Source: Trypanosoma brucei gambiense DAL972
Taxonomy: Eukaryota; Euglenozoa; Kinetoplastea; Trypanosomatida; Trypanosomatidae
Reading direction: 5' to 3'
NCBI RefSeq assembly: GCF_000210295.1
Contig: NC_026742.1
Span: forward strand, 434,001-498,000
DNA: 64,000 bases
The position numbers and the translations under genes were made by a program. This document shows, piece by piece, positions 48,155 through 58,047 of this stretch (position 1 is the first letter of the stretch; the number at the start of each line of letters is the position of its first letter). The notes beneath the pieces are model-generated. The model worked only from the letters and a program-made list of their open reading frames with translations, did not search any database and had not been told where the DNA came from.

Positions 48155-51100
48155 ATGGCATCGGAGGCAGCGTTATCGCTTCCTGCTGATGATGAAAAGG
48201 TGCAGGCGGATGCTGCTACTAATCACGGTACCACAACGCCCCCCTCTTCAGTAGAGACAGCACCAAGTACAGCCACTGGTGCTGTTGCACCGACGGGTTC
48301 CAGCGAACGGGAAAGCAACGTAGTAATGCCCGCGGTTGCTGTTGTGCCCGCATTGGAAGCAAGTGAATGTCAGGTGCAAACAGAGCCGGGAGGGAACGAC
48401 CCCATTACGTCTGGGGAGCTTTCGCTCGTTAATGACCCTACGGCACCGCAAAAGCTGAATGCCGATGTGAAGTTGTTCTCGGGTGACAACCGGCCTTCAA
48501 AGTCGTTGGCTGCACCTTTCAGGGGCCCTAGTAATCGACCACAAGGAATTCCCCCTGGCGGCGGCACCCCTTTATGGCCCCCCAATGCTCCTCTTGGCCA
48601 AGCTGTGATGTCGCTTCCGCATCCACCCATGCCTCCTCATCAACTTTATCAACCTCCTTTGATGATTCCAACACTGGTGCCGAATATGCATCCACTGATG
48701 GCACCGTTCATCTCAGGCATGGCCCACGCCCCACAGCCGCCCCCGCCCCCCCCACCGCCGCCAGGGTTTGGGCCCCCACCGGGTTCGTTTGGGCCACTGC
48801 CGTTTCCCGCAGCATTGAATGGACCTCTTGGTGCACCGCCTCCGCCCCTCATGATGCCCAATCCACCCGATTTGGCAGTGTTTCAACCGCGGTTCCCTGG
48901 TGACAAGATGGCGGCGTCGCAGTCATCCCAGGGTCCGGCGCTTTCGAAGCAAAAATCACATGTGTTGTCGGCTTCATCACCAAGTGCGAAGATAATTGTT
49001 GGTAATGCTTCCCTTGCCGCACACGTGTCGAACGATCCGCCTAAATTCTCGTGCGTATTGCTTTCTGGAATATCAGCAGTTGGCAAAACAACAATGGGAA
49101 GGGAGTTAGTTAACGAACTACAGGCAGATGGTTTAGGCTGGGTATTTTTTTCTGGTGCTGATTTCATTTCAGCTCCTACAACGAGGCGGGCCGTGTGGGA
49201 GACCACAAAGGAGGTATTTGATGCCCTGGAGAAGCAGCTGGAGAGACTTCTTGACCAACAGAAGGAAAAGCGAGACTTGAAGGGTCTTGTCATCGACAAA
49301 AATGTGAAGAACGTAGAGGACATTTTTTATTTGGCGGCGCTGCTAAGATCGAAGCAGATCCCATTTGTCGGAATTGTAGGCATGGAAACTGATGATGATG
49401 AGGTGCTTCTTCAGCGCATGGGTGGCGAGCGGGAACTTCATGAAAAGCTAAAGTACCACCGTGTTATTCATTATAGGATCCGTAATTTAGCCAGGAAAGC
49501 GGCTATGTACCGGGAGATTGACGCCAACAAGCCGAGGCAAGAGGTTCTCAACGCATTGCGCACTAAGGTGCTGGGTTGTTGCGCCCAACCACCGCAGAAT
49601 GGTATACTTTCTGATCTATACGTGAAATCGGCCTCCATTTCAATGGTTGATGACTATGCCGAATACTACACGGTTGTGACACAACTTTTCGACTTAATTA
49701 AACCATTGAATGGCTCTGCACACTTCCCCGGAACAACGAACTACGTTCCCTTGTCAACCCGTGATATGGCCGACAAGAATCGTGTGAGTGCAATCAAGGA
49801 ATCCTACGGTGCCCGTCGATTTAACAAAGGCACCCGCTACCTGCTCATGTATGATAGGGGGAAATTGTACCTGATTTCGACTCATCTTAGGGCGGTATTA
49901 CGCCTGTCTCCCAAAGCGTTGTTAGGAGATAAGATGGCTTCGGTAACGTGCGCCGTGTTTGAGGGTGATTTAGTGAGAATAAGGGAGGACCCGCAGACCG
50001 AAATATTTCTTGTTTTTGACGTTCTCTTTTGGAATAATGCAGCGGATCCGGAGGGCAATGAGGTGACACAGATGAGTATGGAACAGCGTCATGCCCTTCT
50101 GAGCGCCCACCTATGCAGTGAAAGCAGTGCCTTCTCCCCTACGGGTACTGACTGCGTTGTGGCCTACCGAGCCACGGTAAAGCTTGAGGAGATTCCAAAA
50201 CTTCTGGAGCCATGCGGTTTCCCAGGTGAGGGCATAATATTCCAACCCACTTCTTCAGTACACAATCTGAACAAAGTGTATTTGTGGCGACCCGCGAGCA
50301 GTATTTCAGTAGATTTTCGCATTGGTGCGTTGAGGGGGACACGAGAAGAGAGTGCTGTTTCGGAGAGCGGTGAATTGTGTGCGGATGCGGGCTCCCCAAC
50401 GCTGAATGATTCTGCTAATCCCGGTGCCACCGCTGGCCAATCTCAGTCCCAACTGTCAAATAGTAGTAACCCGACAGGGCAGAGCGCTGTGGGCTCCGGA
50501 GGGTCTAGCCATGTGCGTTGTAATGAAGGCGTTCCCACGCGTACCTTTGAGCTTGAGGTCTATGACAAGCAAGAAAAGGAATACACACAATTCGAAGACT
50601 GTACAGTGGATGTGAAGCACCCAGACGTGGTAGAGGGTTGCATATGCACTTGTGCGCTCGCGGACGAAAAGGGCCGTAAGTGGAGTTTCCAGAATATCTG
50701 CTACGATGCGGTTCGTCCTGCATACAAGCGAGATGTAAGTTCACTGCTCGAGCACTCTATCATTCCAAAGTCCAAACTTCTTCAGTGGCTCGCTAGCGAA
50801 AAGATTACACCACCACTTCCGAGTGGTACAGTGCCACAAGCGGCGACTTCGAGTGCCCCACAGCAACAATTCTGGGAGGCGGTTTCGAATTCCATTCGAC
50901 AACCTCCACCGCATGCACCCCCGGCGTACGCCAGCGCCGTCCTCATGCAGCATGCTATGCCCCCACCAAACCCATCAGGGGCCCACGGCGGCGGCACAAA
51001 CCTTGCAGCACTTGCAGAGGTAGTTGCCCCAACTGAAATTTCAAAGGGACACCAACCGGTGCTAGCATCAACCTCTAGCGCGGGTGTGGGCTCTCCTCCC

Positions 51101-52099
51101 CGGGGGCTGTCAATTGGTCAACCACCAAGCTACAAGATGCATGGGCTTTTGCAGCAGGGGCTATCGACGTCACCGGGAACAAAGAAGGTTGTGGGAGTGG
51201 CACCCGACAACGCTGCGGCTGCTGTTGGTGGCTCTTCCGCGGCGGGCGGCAGCGCAACGAACACGTATGTGGTGCAGTTGTTAACGTCAATGGTTCGCTC
51301 CGTACGCACTGTTCGTAAGGATGGGGTGGGCGACGAGTGCCAAAGTACAGCGGGTGCGACTCGACAGGAACAGCACCCTTCATGTGTCGATCGGTCAGAC
51401 GGCGATCAGCACAGACGAGGGCACACTCGTTTTGATGATGTGAAGGATAGGGGGGAGCGGGGTCACGGGAAAATGCGGCGGGCCACCAGTGGTACACCTG
51501 GTCGCTGTATGGGGTGTGGCAAGGACAAGCCAGCGGAGGAACTTCGCTTCCGTCCAAAGGACAATTTGTACTGCTATGACTGCTGGGCAGCGAAGGGTTG
51601 GGAAACATGCCGTGAGTGTGGAGAGTTTAGTAGGGGCTACCACGAACGCACGCGTGAGTGTGTGGGTGAGTTTTACTGCAACAACTGTTGGGAGAAGTTC
51701 AAGGAAGGAGACAACCAAAAAAAGGAAGGGAGGAAAGAAGATACCGAAAACCAACAAGGGGAGAGGAGGCGGCGAAGACCCAAGCGGCAAATTCAAACAG
51801 TAGAAGTGAAGGATGAAGGGGAGAGCAAAACTGCAAGCGATTTTACGGCGGAGGCAGCGGGGAGAGACGGTGCGGCGAAGCGGCGGGCGCGGCGTGGACA
51901 GAAGAACAACACCAAAGACCGTGCAGCTGTTGACATTCATGTTGGATGTGAGGAAGTTAGCGAAGGGAGGACCGCCGCGAACGACACGAATGCCGCGGAA
52001 CAGGCACAGGAGGACGGCACGAAGTCAAATAAGAGGCATGGAGTTGAGAGTAGATCCAACAAAAGGCATAGGCGGAAGGAGGCAGTTAGGGGCGAATAA
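48155..52099 (+). CDS. P-loop kinase-like / pseudo-guanylyltransferase protein with Pro-rich N-terminus and zinc-binding C-terminus
   Basis: 1314 residues. About 125-265 is Pro-rich, with a run of nine Pro. About 300-480 is a P-loop NTPase with GISAVGKTTMGREL near 305, resembling small-molecule kinases. About 530-725 is like the nucleotidyl transferase domain of mRNA capping enzymes: RFNKGTRYLLMYDRGKLYLI near 555 at motif I, FEGDL near 602 and FLVFDVLFW near 618 (motifs III/IIIa), GEGIIFQP near 691 (IV), and VYLWRPASSISVDFRI near 708 (V). The nucleotidyl lysine of KxDG is absent (FNKG) and motif V LKWKP reads YLWRP, so guanylyl transfer looks lost. Residues 1118-1185 hold four or more CxxC pairs (CMGCG, CYDC, CRECG, CNNC). 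The tail is very basic. A P-loop domain fused to a guanylyltransferase is known from trypanosome capping enzymes; this is a larger relative, likely RNA-associated. The function is inferred. Confidence 0.7.
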   Translation: MASEAALSLPADDEKVQADAATNHGTTTPPSSVETAPSTATGAVAPTGSSERESNVVMPAVAVVPALEASECQVQTEPGGNDPITSGELSLVNDPTAPQKLNADVKLFSGDNRPSKSLAAPFRGPSNRPQGIPPGGGTPLWPPNAPLGQAVMSLPHPPMPPHQLYQPPLMIPTLVPNMHPLMAPFISGMAHAPQPPPPPPPPPGFGPPPGSFGPLPFPAALNGPLGAPPPPLMMPNPPDLAVFQPRFPGDKMAASQSSQGPALSKQKSHVLSASSPSAKIIVGNASLAAHVSNDPPKFSCVLLSGISAVGKTTMGRELVNELQADGLGWVFFSGADFISAPTTRRAVWETTKEVFDALEKQLERLLDQQKEKRDLKGLVIDKNVKNVEDIFYLAALLRSKQIPFVGIVGMETDDDEVLLQRMGGERELHEKLKYHRVIHYRIRNLARKAAMYREIDANKPRQEVLNALRTKVLGCCAQPPQNGILSDLYVKSASISMVDDYAEYYTVVTQLFDLIKPLNGSAHFPGTTNYVPLSTRDMADKNRVSAIKESYGARRFNKGTRYLLMYDRGKLYLISTHLRAVLRLSPKALLGDKMASVTCAVFEGDLVRIREDPQTEIFLVFDVLFWNNAADPEGNEVTQMSMEQRHALLSAHLCSESSAFSPTGTDCVVAYRATVKLEEIPKLLEPCGFPGEGIIFQPTSSVHNLNKVYLWRPASSISVDFRIGALRGTREESAVSESGELCADAGSPTLNDSANPGATAGQSQSQLSNSSNPTGQSAVGSGGSSHVRCNEGVPTRTFELEVYDKQEKEYTQFEDCTVDVKHPDVVEGCICTCALADEKGRKWSFQNICYDAVRPAYKRDVSSLLEHSIIPKSKLLQWLASEKITPPLPSGTVPQAATSSAPQQQFWEAVSNSIRQPPPHAPPAYASAVLMQHAMPPPNPSGAHGGGTNLAALAEVVAPTEISKGHQPVLASTSSAGVGSPPRGLSIGQPPSYKMHGLLQQGLSTSPGTKKVVGVAPDNAAAAVGGSSAAGGSATNTYVVQLLTSMVRSVRTVRKDGVGDECQSTAGATRQEQHPSCVDRSDGDQHRRGHTRFDDVKDRGERGHGKMRRATSGTPGRCMGCGKDKPAEELRFRPKDNLYCYDCWAAKGWETCRECGEFSRGYHERTRECVGEFYCNNCWEKFKEGDNQKKEGRKEDTENQQGERRRRRPKRQIQTVEVKDEGESKTASDFTAEAAGRDGAAKRRARRGQKNNTKDRAAVDIHVGCEEVSEGRTAANDTNAAEQAQEDGTKSNKRHGVESRSNKRHRRKEAVRGE

Positions 52100-53180
52100 A
52101 CAAAAAGGTGGGGGTTTCACACTTAACTGTCACGGTTATGTGGCAGGTTTATGCGGCAAGCGGTGCCATTTGCCAATTTGTAGTGTGTCTCCCTCCTCCG
52201 CCCCTGCTGAGGGGGAGGGGGGGGGGATCCGCACGTTTTTTTGCGCGCATAATACTTCCCTTATTTCTGTTAGTGGACGAATGTCGTTTGCTTTTTGTGT
52301 TTTCTCAACCTGCAGGAGGTGGTGTGAAAAAAAAGAATTTCATGAAAGAAGGCATGGGGTAGCCCGTTATGAAACTTCTCGGCCGCCTAAGGGGAAGACA
52401 AGGGGGAAGAGAGCTTGAGGAGGGAGGGATTTAGGATGAAAAATGTGTACCATTTATTGTACAGGGTGCATCTAAATGATTGACGCCGTTGTGCGTTAAC
52501 TCATTACAACAGTTGTTATCTTTTCATTCTCCCCCCCTCCCCACTGCATCTTCTTTTGTTTTCCTCGAAAGGGGGAGTTTTCTTTCTTTCTTTTTTTCTT
52601 TCTTTTCATTCAACTCTTCCGTGACTGCCGTTACTTTTGGACCGCGCATGTCTCCCTCTACATACTGGAGTAGCGAGCGATGTTTCCGTTCCATATTTCC
52701 TCAACCGAAGGATGAAAAAAAAAAAAAGATAAAAAGAAATGGGCGAAACGATGGTGTGGAATCGATCCTTGATGCGGAGGGGGAAAGTGTGTGTTTGTGT
52801 TTTTGTTTGTGTGGAAGGTAAGATCGAAGCAGAAAAAAGAATAAGAAGGATAAGAAGAAAAGGAAAAAAAAAGGATTAACAACCGTGCAAGGGGAACGAT
52901 GACATCTGCTTTTCTTTTTTTTTTATTTTCTTCTTACGCATTTCATTTCATTTCATTTCACTTCTGTTTTTTTTTTGTTTTTTGTTGTTGTCGCTCCTGT
53001 TAGACATCATTCCTAAAATTGCGCGGTGAAGTTCTTACGGTGTGCCGGGAAGTATGAAGGAGGGAGAACGGAACAGAAAGCGAGCGAGAGAGCGAGTGTT
53101 AAGGGAGTAAGAACAAAGGGAAAGGAAGAGAAACAGAGAAATGTATGGGAACAAATAAAATAAGAGAAAAGAAAGGAAAA

Positions 53181-53210
53181 AAACAAACAAACAAACAAAC
53201 AAACAAACAG
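53181..53210. repeat. (AAAC)n repeat
   Basis: About seven units of AAAC preceded by AAGGAAAAA. Confidence 0.9.
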
Positions 53211-53424
53211 AGAGATGAAAGGATGCAGAGGAAAAGGAGGGGGAAAAGTGTTCCCGTTGTTGCCTTCTTCCTTTCCACAATCCTCTTCTCTTTCTTCCTT
53301 TCCTACGTGTACTATTTTCCCAGTGATTCACTATCATTTTTTGTTTTTCTTTTTTTTTTTAATGGTTATTTGTTTTTTGTTCATTCACAAGAAAAAAATC
53401 ATTTTCTTGTTTTTTTTTTCGATG

Positions 53425-53464
53425 TTGTTGCTGTTGTTATTGTTATTGTTATTGTTATTGTTGT
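53425..53464. repeat. (GTTATT)n / (GTT)n repeat
   Basis: GTTGCTGTTGTTATTGTTAT-type repeat, four GTTATT units, then GTTGTTTTGTTTTG. Confidence 0.85.
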
Positions 53465-53768
53465 TTTGTTTTGTTTTCGAGACAATCCCTACGGAGAATT
53501 ATCACACCTCTTTTTTTTTTTTTCTGTATCATTTTTTTCTTGTTTTTACAACCTAAATTATTAAAGGTGTGTGTGTGTGTGTGGAAGGAGGAGAGGGGGA
53601 GAAAGAAATAAATAGAATGAAATGAAAAAGTGAAAAAGGGGTTTAATAACCTCTTGTTCTTCTTCGTTTTTTTTTTTTTACAGTTCATCTTTACAAGGCT
53701 GCAGGCAGGGGAGATGAAAAGAGGATGGGATGAAACCCCCTCCTCCAAAAAACAACGACAAAAACAAC

Positions 53769-53793
53769 AACAACAATAATAATAATAATAATA
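53769..53793. repeat. (AAC)n/(AAT)n repeat
   Basis: AACAACAACAATAATAATAA-type trinucleotide run. Confidence 0.85.
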
Positions 53794-55387
53794 TCAGTAA
53801 CAGTATCCAAAAGATGAAAAGTAAAAAAAAAAATAATAAGAATAATAAATGAAACATCAAGAGGGGGAAAGAGCTACCGTGCGGTAAAGTATGGAATACG
53901 GTGTACGTTTCATGCAGGCGCGCACATGTACTTATATGTGTGTATATTTTTCCTCATCTTGTTTTTTTTTGTTTGTTTTCCATTATCTTTTTTTTTCTTT
54001 TTCTTTTTCTGTCTTTTTTCTGTTTTTTTTTTCTGTTTTTTTTTTCTGTTTTTATGTTTATATTTGCGTTACATTTTTTTTTTCCCTCCTCCTCTTTTAG
54101 TTATCCTGCAGTCCTTTTCCCGTCATTCATTCATTCTTTCATTCTATTGTTCGTTTGTTTTTTTCTTTGGCATCCCAGCAGCACTTGTTTATATATTTAT
54201 AAATGCCTGCGCGTTTGTGGTATTGTAGTGAGCAGCAAATATAACAGAAATACAAAGGCATCGGTTGAATGAGTTTGTACTGCAACTGCGGCCGGAAAAT
54301 TTAAAAAAAAAAAGAAAGAAAAAGAAGAAGAAGAAAAAAAAAGAAAAAAAAGGAGGGGATTGTGTGATGCAGGCAGCTTAAAAGCAACGGAAGGGACACG
54401 GGCGCTTCGGTTGCGAGGTGTAGCGACTCACATCACATTATTCGAACCAAAAAGAAAAAAAATAAAATAAAAGAAAAGACAAAATAAAAGAAAAGGAAAA
54501 AAAAAGTGTATCGGTTTACATATTTCTGTTTTTTTTCCTTTTCTTTTCTTTTGGTTTGGTCGTGATTGATATGTTTCGTTTCACGTTGTTATTGTTCCCT
54601 CGTACTTCCTTTCTTTCTTTTTTGTTTTTTTTTTCACTCCCTTCACTCCCTTCCCTCCTCCTTTGGGTTTATTTCCGTTTTCGTTTTTTTTTCTCCTTTT
54701 CCCACGCACGCAGTTGTTATTTCCCCTCTTTTTTTTTATTTACTTCATTTTTTTTTGTGTATTTGTGCAACCTCCGCTGTGTTTGTGAGGACGTATCGCT
54801 TTCAGTTGATTTTTTGTCCCCTTCTTTTCTTTTCTTTTCCTTTTTTCTTTTTTGTTATACCGTCGTGTCGTTTTTTTTTCCTTTTTTTCGTTTATTTTGC
54901 TGTTCTTTTTTTGCGTTTTGTGTTTTGTTTTTTATATTTTCATGTTTTTATGTTGTGAGGCATATGACAGTTGCGGTCGGCCGAACGCTAAAAAAAAGAA
55001 AAACTTATCGCCAATAATCTTACATCAACAAGGCGTTTTTCTTTGTGTTTCTTCTGTGATTTTTTTTTTGTTCCCTCTTTTCACTCACTCCATTCCCATT
55101 CGTTTCAACTTCATTTTGTTTATTTTTGTGTTTCGTTTTTGTTTATTTTATTTTGTTTTTTTTTGTTGTTGTTGTTTCCTTCATTCGTGCTTCCTGTTGG
55201 TTTTTTTCCCCCCATATTTTATGGTATATGAAGTGTCAGAAGCAGTAAAGAACATAAAAGAAATGAGAAATGGATCGCGTAGCAGCAGCGGCATGTAAGA
55301 ATAAATAATAACGATGATGGTGAGGAGGAAAAGTAAGAGGATAACAACGTCAGTAAATAACTACAAATAACAAAATGATAATAATGT

Positions 55388-55519
55388 TTATTACTATTAC
55401 TATTACTTTTGTTGTTTTTGTTGTTACTATTATTACTATTATTATTGTTGTTGAATAATAATAGTAGTAATAGTAATAGTAATAGTAATAGTAATAATAA
55501 TAATAACAACAAAAACAAC
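55388..55519. repeat. imperfect inverted repeat of trinucleotide-like units
   Basis: Left arm is built of TTACTA, TTGTTG and ATT units (TTTTGTTGTTTTTGTTGTTA near 55406), right arm of AATAGT, AAT and AACAAC units ending AACAACAAAAACAACG at about 55504-55519. The right arm read in reverse complement resembles the left, including the TTGTTTTTGTTGTT element. A hairpin with a turn near 55454 (TTGTTGAATAAT) is possible. Confidence 0.75.
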
Positions 55520-55764
55520 GAAAACAGTATTGATGGATATAATAATATTGGGTCTAGATAATATGTGAGTGTGAAGAATGTAAGGGGGAGATTACGCGTC
55601 TGTTTACATCAAAATAAAACAAAGTGACGGAAACAAAAAAAGGACAAAAAATGAAGAAGAAGAAAAGAAATGAAAAAAAAAAGAAAGAAAGGAGGAAAGA
55701 GGGAAGAGGAGGAGGGGAGACGTACCGGTATAAAAATATGAAAACAGACACGCGCGCACGCACA

Positions 55765-55868
55765 TATATCTTTTTTATATATATCTTTTATATATATGTC
55801 TTTTATATATTTATATACATATATACATATATACATATATACATATATACATATATATATATATAGTA
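55765..55868. repeat. AT-rich (ATATAC)n/(TA)n tract
   Basis: Repeated TTTTATATATATCTTTTATA and TATACATATATACATA units, then (TA)n to about 55866. Easily melted and polymorphic in length. Confidence 0.9.
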
Positions 55869-55981
55869 TATATTTAAACGAATACATGTGTTTTTTTCTT
55901 ATGTTATTTTATCTATTTAGGTGCGGGTAAGTGTACATGTTTTTTTCTTCTTTATTGTTTATTGTTTATTGTTTATTTGCT

Positions 55982-56005
55982 TTATTATTATTATTATTAT
56001 TATTA
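55982..56005. repeat. (ATT)n repeat
   Basis: Eight ATT units within TTTATTATTATTATTATTAT-type sequence. Confidence 0.9.
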
Positions 56006-56483
56006 TGTTGAAACGATAGGGGGAGGAGGAGGGATGAGAAGGTTACTTTTCTGTCATCCATTTTTTCTCTTTATCTTTTTTTTTCTTTTAGTTTGTTTTT
56101 ACTTTTTGATCCCTCCGTCACTGCGGCATGTCCGGATGTACTCCCATTTTTCTTTTTCTTTTTTCTTTTTGTTTCGTTTTATCTTACTCATCCGCCTCCA
56201 ACCGTGCATTTTTTTTTCCGTTTCACTTAGTTTTGTGTTCTCCAGTTCTTTTTTTTTCTTTCTTTTTTTAATTCACTTCAATTTTATTATTTTGCTTCAC
56301 TTGCCTACTTTTTTTTTTCGCTTGTTATGTTTCCGTCATTTTATCATTGCGCTGCCATTGCGTTTTCTTTTTTCTTTTTTTTTTCCACACCGTTTCTCCT
56401 TTTGTTTCTTTTCTTTTTTTTTAAAAAAAAATTAGAAAAAAAAATATTGCGTTCCCCTCACTCATTTTCCTATCCCTTTTAAA

Positions 56484-56503
56484 ACATACATACATACATA
56501 CAT
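56484..56503. repeat. (ATAC)n repeat
   Basis: ACATACATACATACATACAT followed by GCGCACGTATATGTATATG. Confidence 0.9.
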
Positions 56504-56603
56504 GCGCACGTATATGTATATGTAATAATACAAATATATGTGTGTACAACTTATGAGCATTATGGGAGGAAAGGAAGAGGAAGGGGAGTGAAAGGAGGAT
56601 AGT

Positions 56604-56636
<33 letters not shown>

Positions 56637-57726
56637 TGAATTATTCAAGGAATAAAAATAAAAAATAAAAAAATAAAGAAAAACGAATAGTGAAAACATG
56701 TTTAAATTATGATTGTTGTTATTATGTTTTTTTTTGATATTGATATTTTACACAGTGGAGTGTTGACTGAAAGGTTTCCAAACCTCCTATTTCCCTTATT
56801 TACTATCACATACATATCACATACGCGGGCTTTTCACTCTACCTCCCCTTTCCCTCCATTACGCAAGAAATAAATAAATTAAAAAGAAAAAAAGAAAAAA
56901 AAGAAACGAAAAGAAACGAAGAAAAAAAACCGAAGAGTGATCGGAGGACAAAGTATAGTTTATTATTATTATTATCATTTTGTTTTCAAGTTTTTAATAG
57001 CAGAAAGAAACGAAAAAGGCAGAAAAGGAAAGGAGAATCACGAGTGAAATGATTGAGAAATGTTAACGGGTGGTGAGTGGTGTGCGCGTTTTGTCGTATT
57101 TGTGCATGTGAGTTGACTGGTGGAAAAAAAAAAGGAAAGATTTAAATAGGCCATTTGTTTTACGCAGAGGATGGGAAACTAAATAAAACCAGACGAACGG
57201 TTGAAGCCGTTTTTTTTCTTTCATTTTCTTTCATTTTTTTTTTTTGGTGAAGACGCAAACAGCAGCAGAACACGCAAGTATGAAATTGAAGGCGCCGCTC
57301 GCGTTAAGTGGGGTTTTCATGGAGGGCAAATTCGGTTGCTGCAAAGCATAGCCTTTTAGCAGCACGTTAAGCTCAGTGGAAAGCTTACATGTGGGTTCGT
57401 GTTGGGGGCGTGTTTTTGTTTTTAAGTGGGAATGGTATTTTTGAAAACAAAAACAAACGAACAAACAAACAAACTCAAATGAGTGCTCTTGTACACGCCG
57501 ATCTGGCGGCTGTGCGCAAGGGGATACAAACGTAAAGAAAGAAGTTTATTATATTTTAAAGACAGGAAGAAAGTAAAAAGAAAAAGAAAAACGCAGTAAT
57601 TCCTCCATTGTAGTTTACGCAGGCGCGCCTCACCGCTCTTGTTTGTGCCATTTCCCCTTCTACAAAGAGACATGTACACATATGCCGCGTAACATAACTG
57701 CTGCATGAAGTGTGTGAAATGCCGTA

Positions 57727-57833
57727 TATTTCCACTCTTTTCTTTCATTTTATTATCTGATTGTACCTCCTTTCCTTTCCCTTCCCCCTCCCTTTTGCTC
57801 TTTATTTGTTAATTCATTAATAGGTAAGTTGCC
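57727..57833 (+). promoter_or_regulatory. polypyrimidine tract and splice acceptor of ACS1
   Basis: A long pyrimidine tract (TACCTCCTTTCCTTTCCCTT, CCCCCTCCCTTTTGCTCTTT) is followed by the first AG at 57832-57833. It would give ACS1 a 5' UTR of about 215 bases and place the upstream gene's poly(A) site roughly 100 bases before the tract. Confidence 0.6.
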
Positions 57834-58047
57834 GAATATTATTTGAACTACATTTTATAAACTTAACTAAGCTGTTCAACAACCAGGAACAATAACAAAC
57901 GCCCAACGACAGGAGGGGTATCCCAACAATACAAGGGGGAGGGTAAGGGGGAAAAAAAAAACTTACTGAGGAGATCGTTTCAACAAACCAGATAAACGAG
58001 AAGTGACGATAATTAAATATTAATAGTAGTGTGGCAGTTGTGTTTCG

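Larger units (their letters stand above)
52100..58047. other. 5.9-kb homopolymer-rich gene-free region
   Basis: No real gene on either strand. The sequence alternates between T-rich blocks (runs of 7-12 T broken by C or G, as at 53940-54170, 54530-54960, 56040-56430) and A-rich blocks (54300-54360, 54440-54515, 56600-56700, 56870-56940). The open frames are Phe/Ser/Leu or Lys-rich and come only from these runs. Simple repeats are scattered throughout and are listed separately. The flanking genes point the same way, so it is not a strand-switch region. It ends with the pyrimidine tract and AG of ACS1. It may be an exceptionally long 3' UTR of the gene ending at 52099. Confidence 0.75.

Noticed and set aside
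53145..55300. Several open frames of 100-150 codons rich in Phe, Ser and Leu
   Set aside because: They are produced by T-runs; composition is not protein-like, neighbouring frames are equally open, and nothing is recognisable.
52100..58047. Centromere
   Set aside because: T. brucei centromeres carry long arrays of AT-rich tandem repeats of around 150 bp; here I see only short microsatellites and homopolymers and no higher-order repeat, so there is no support.
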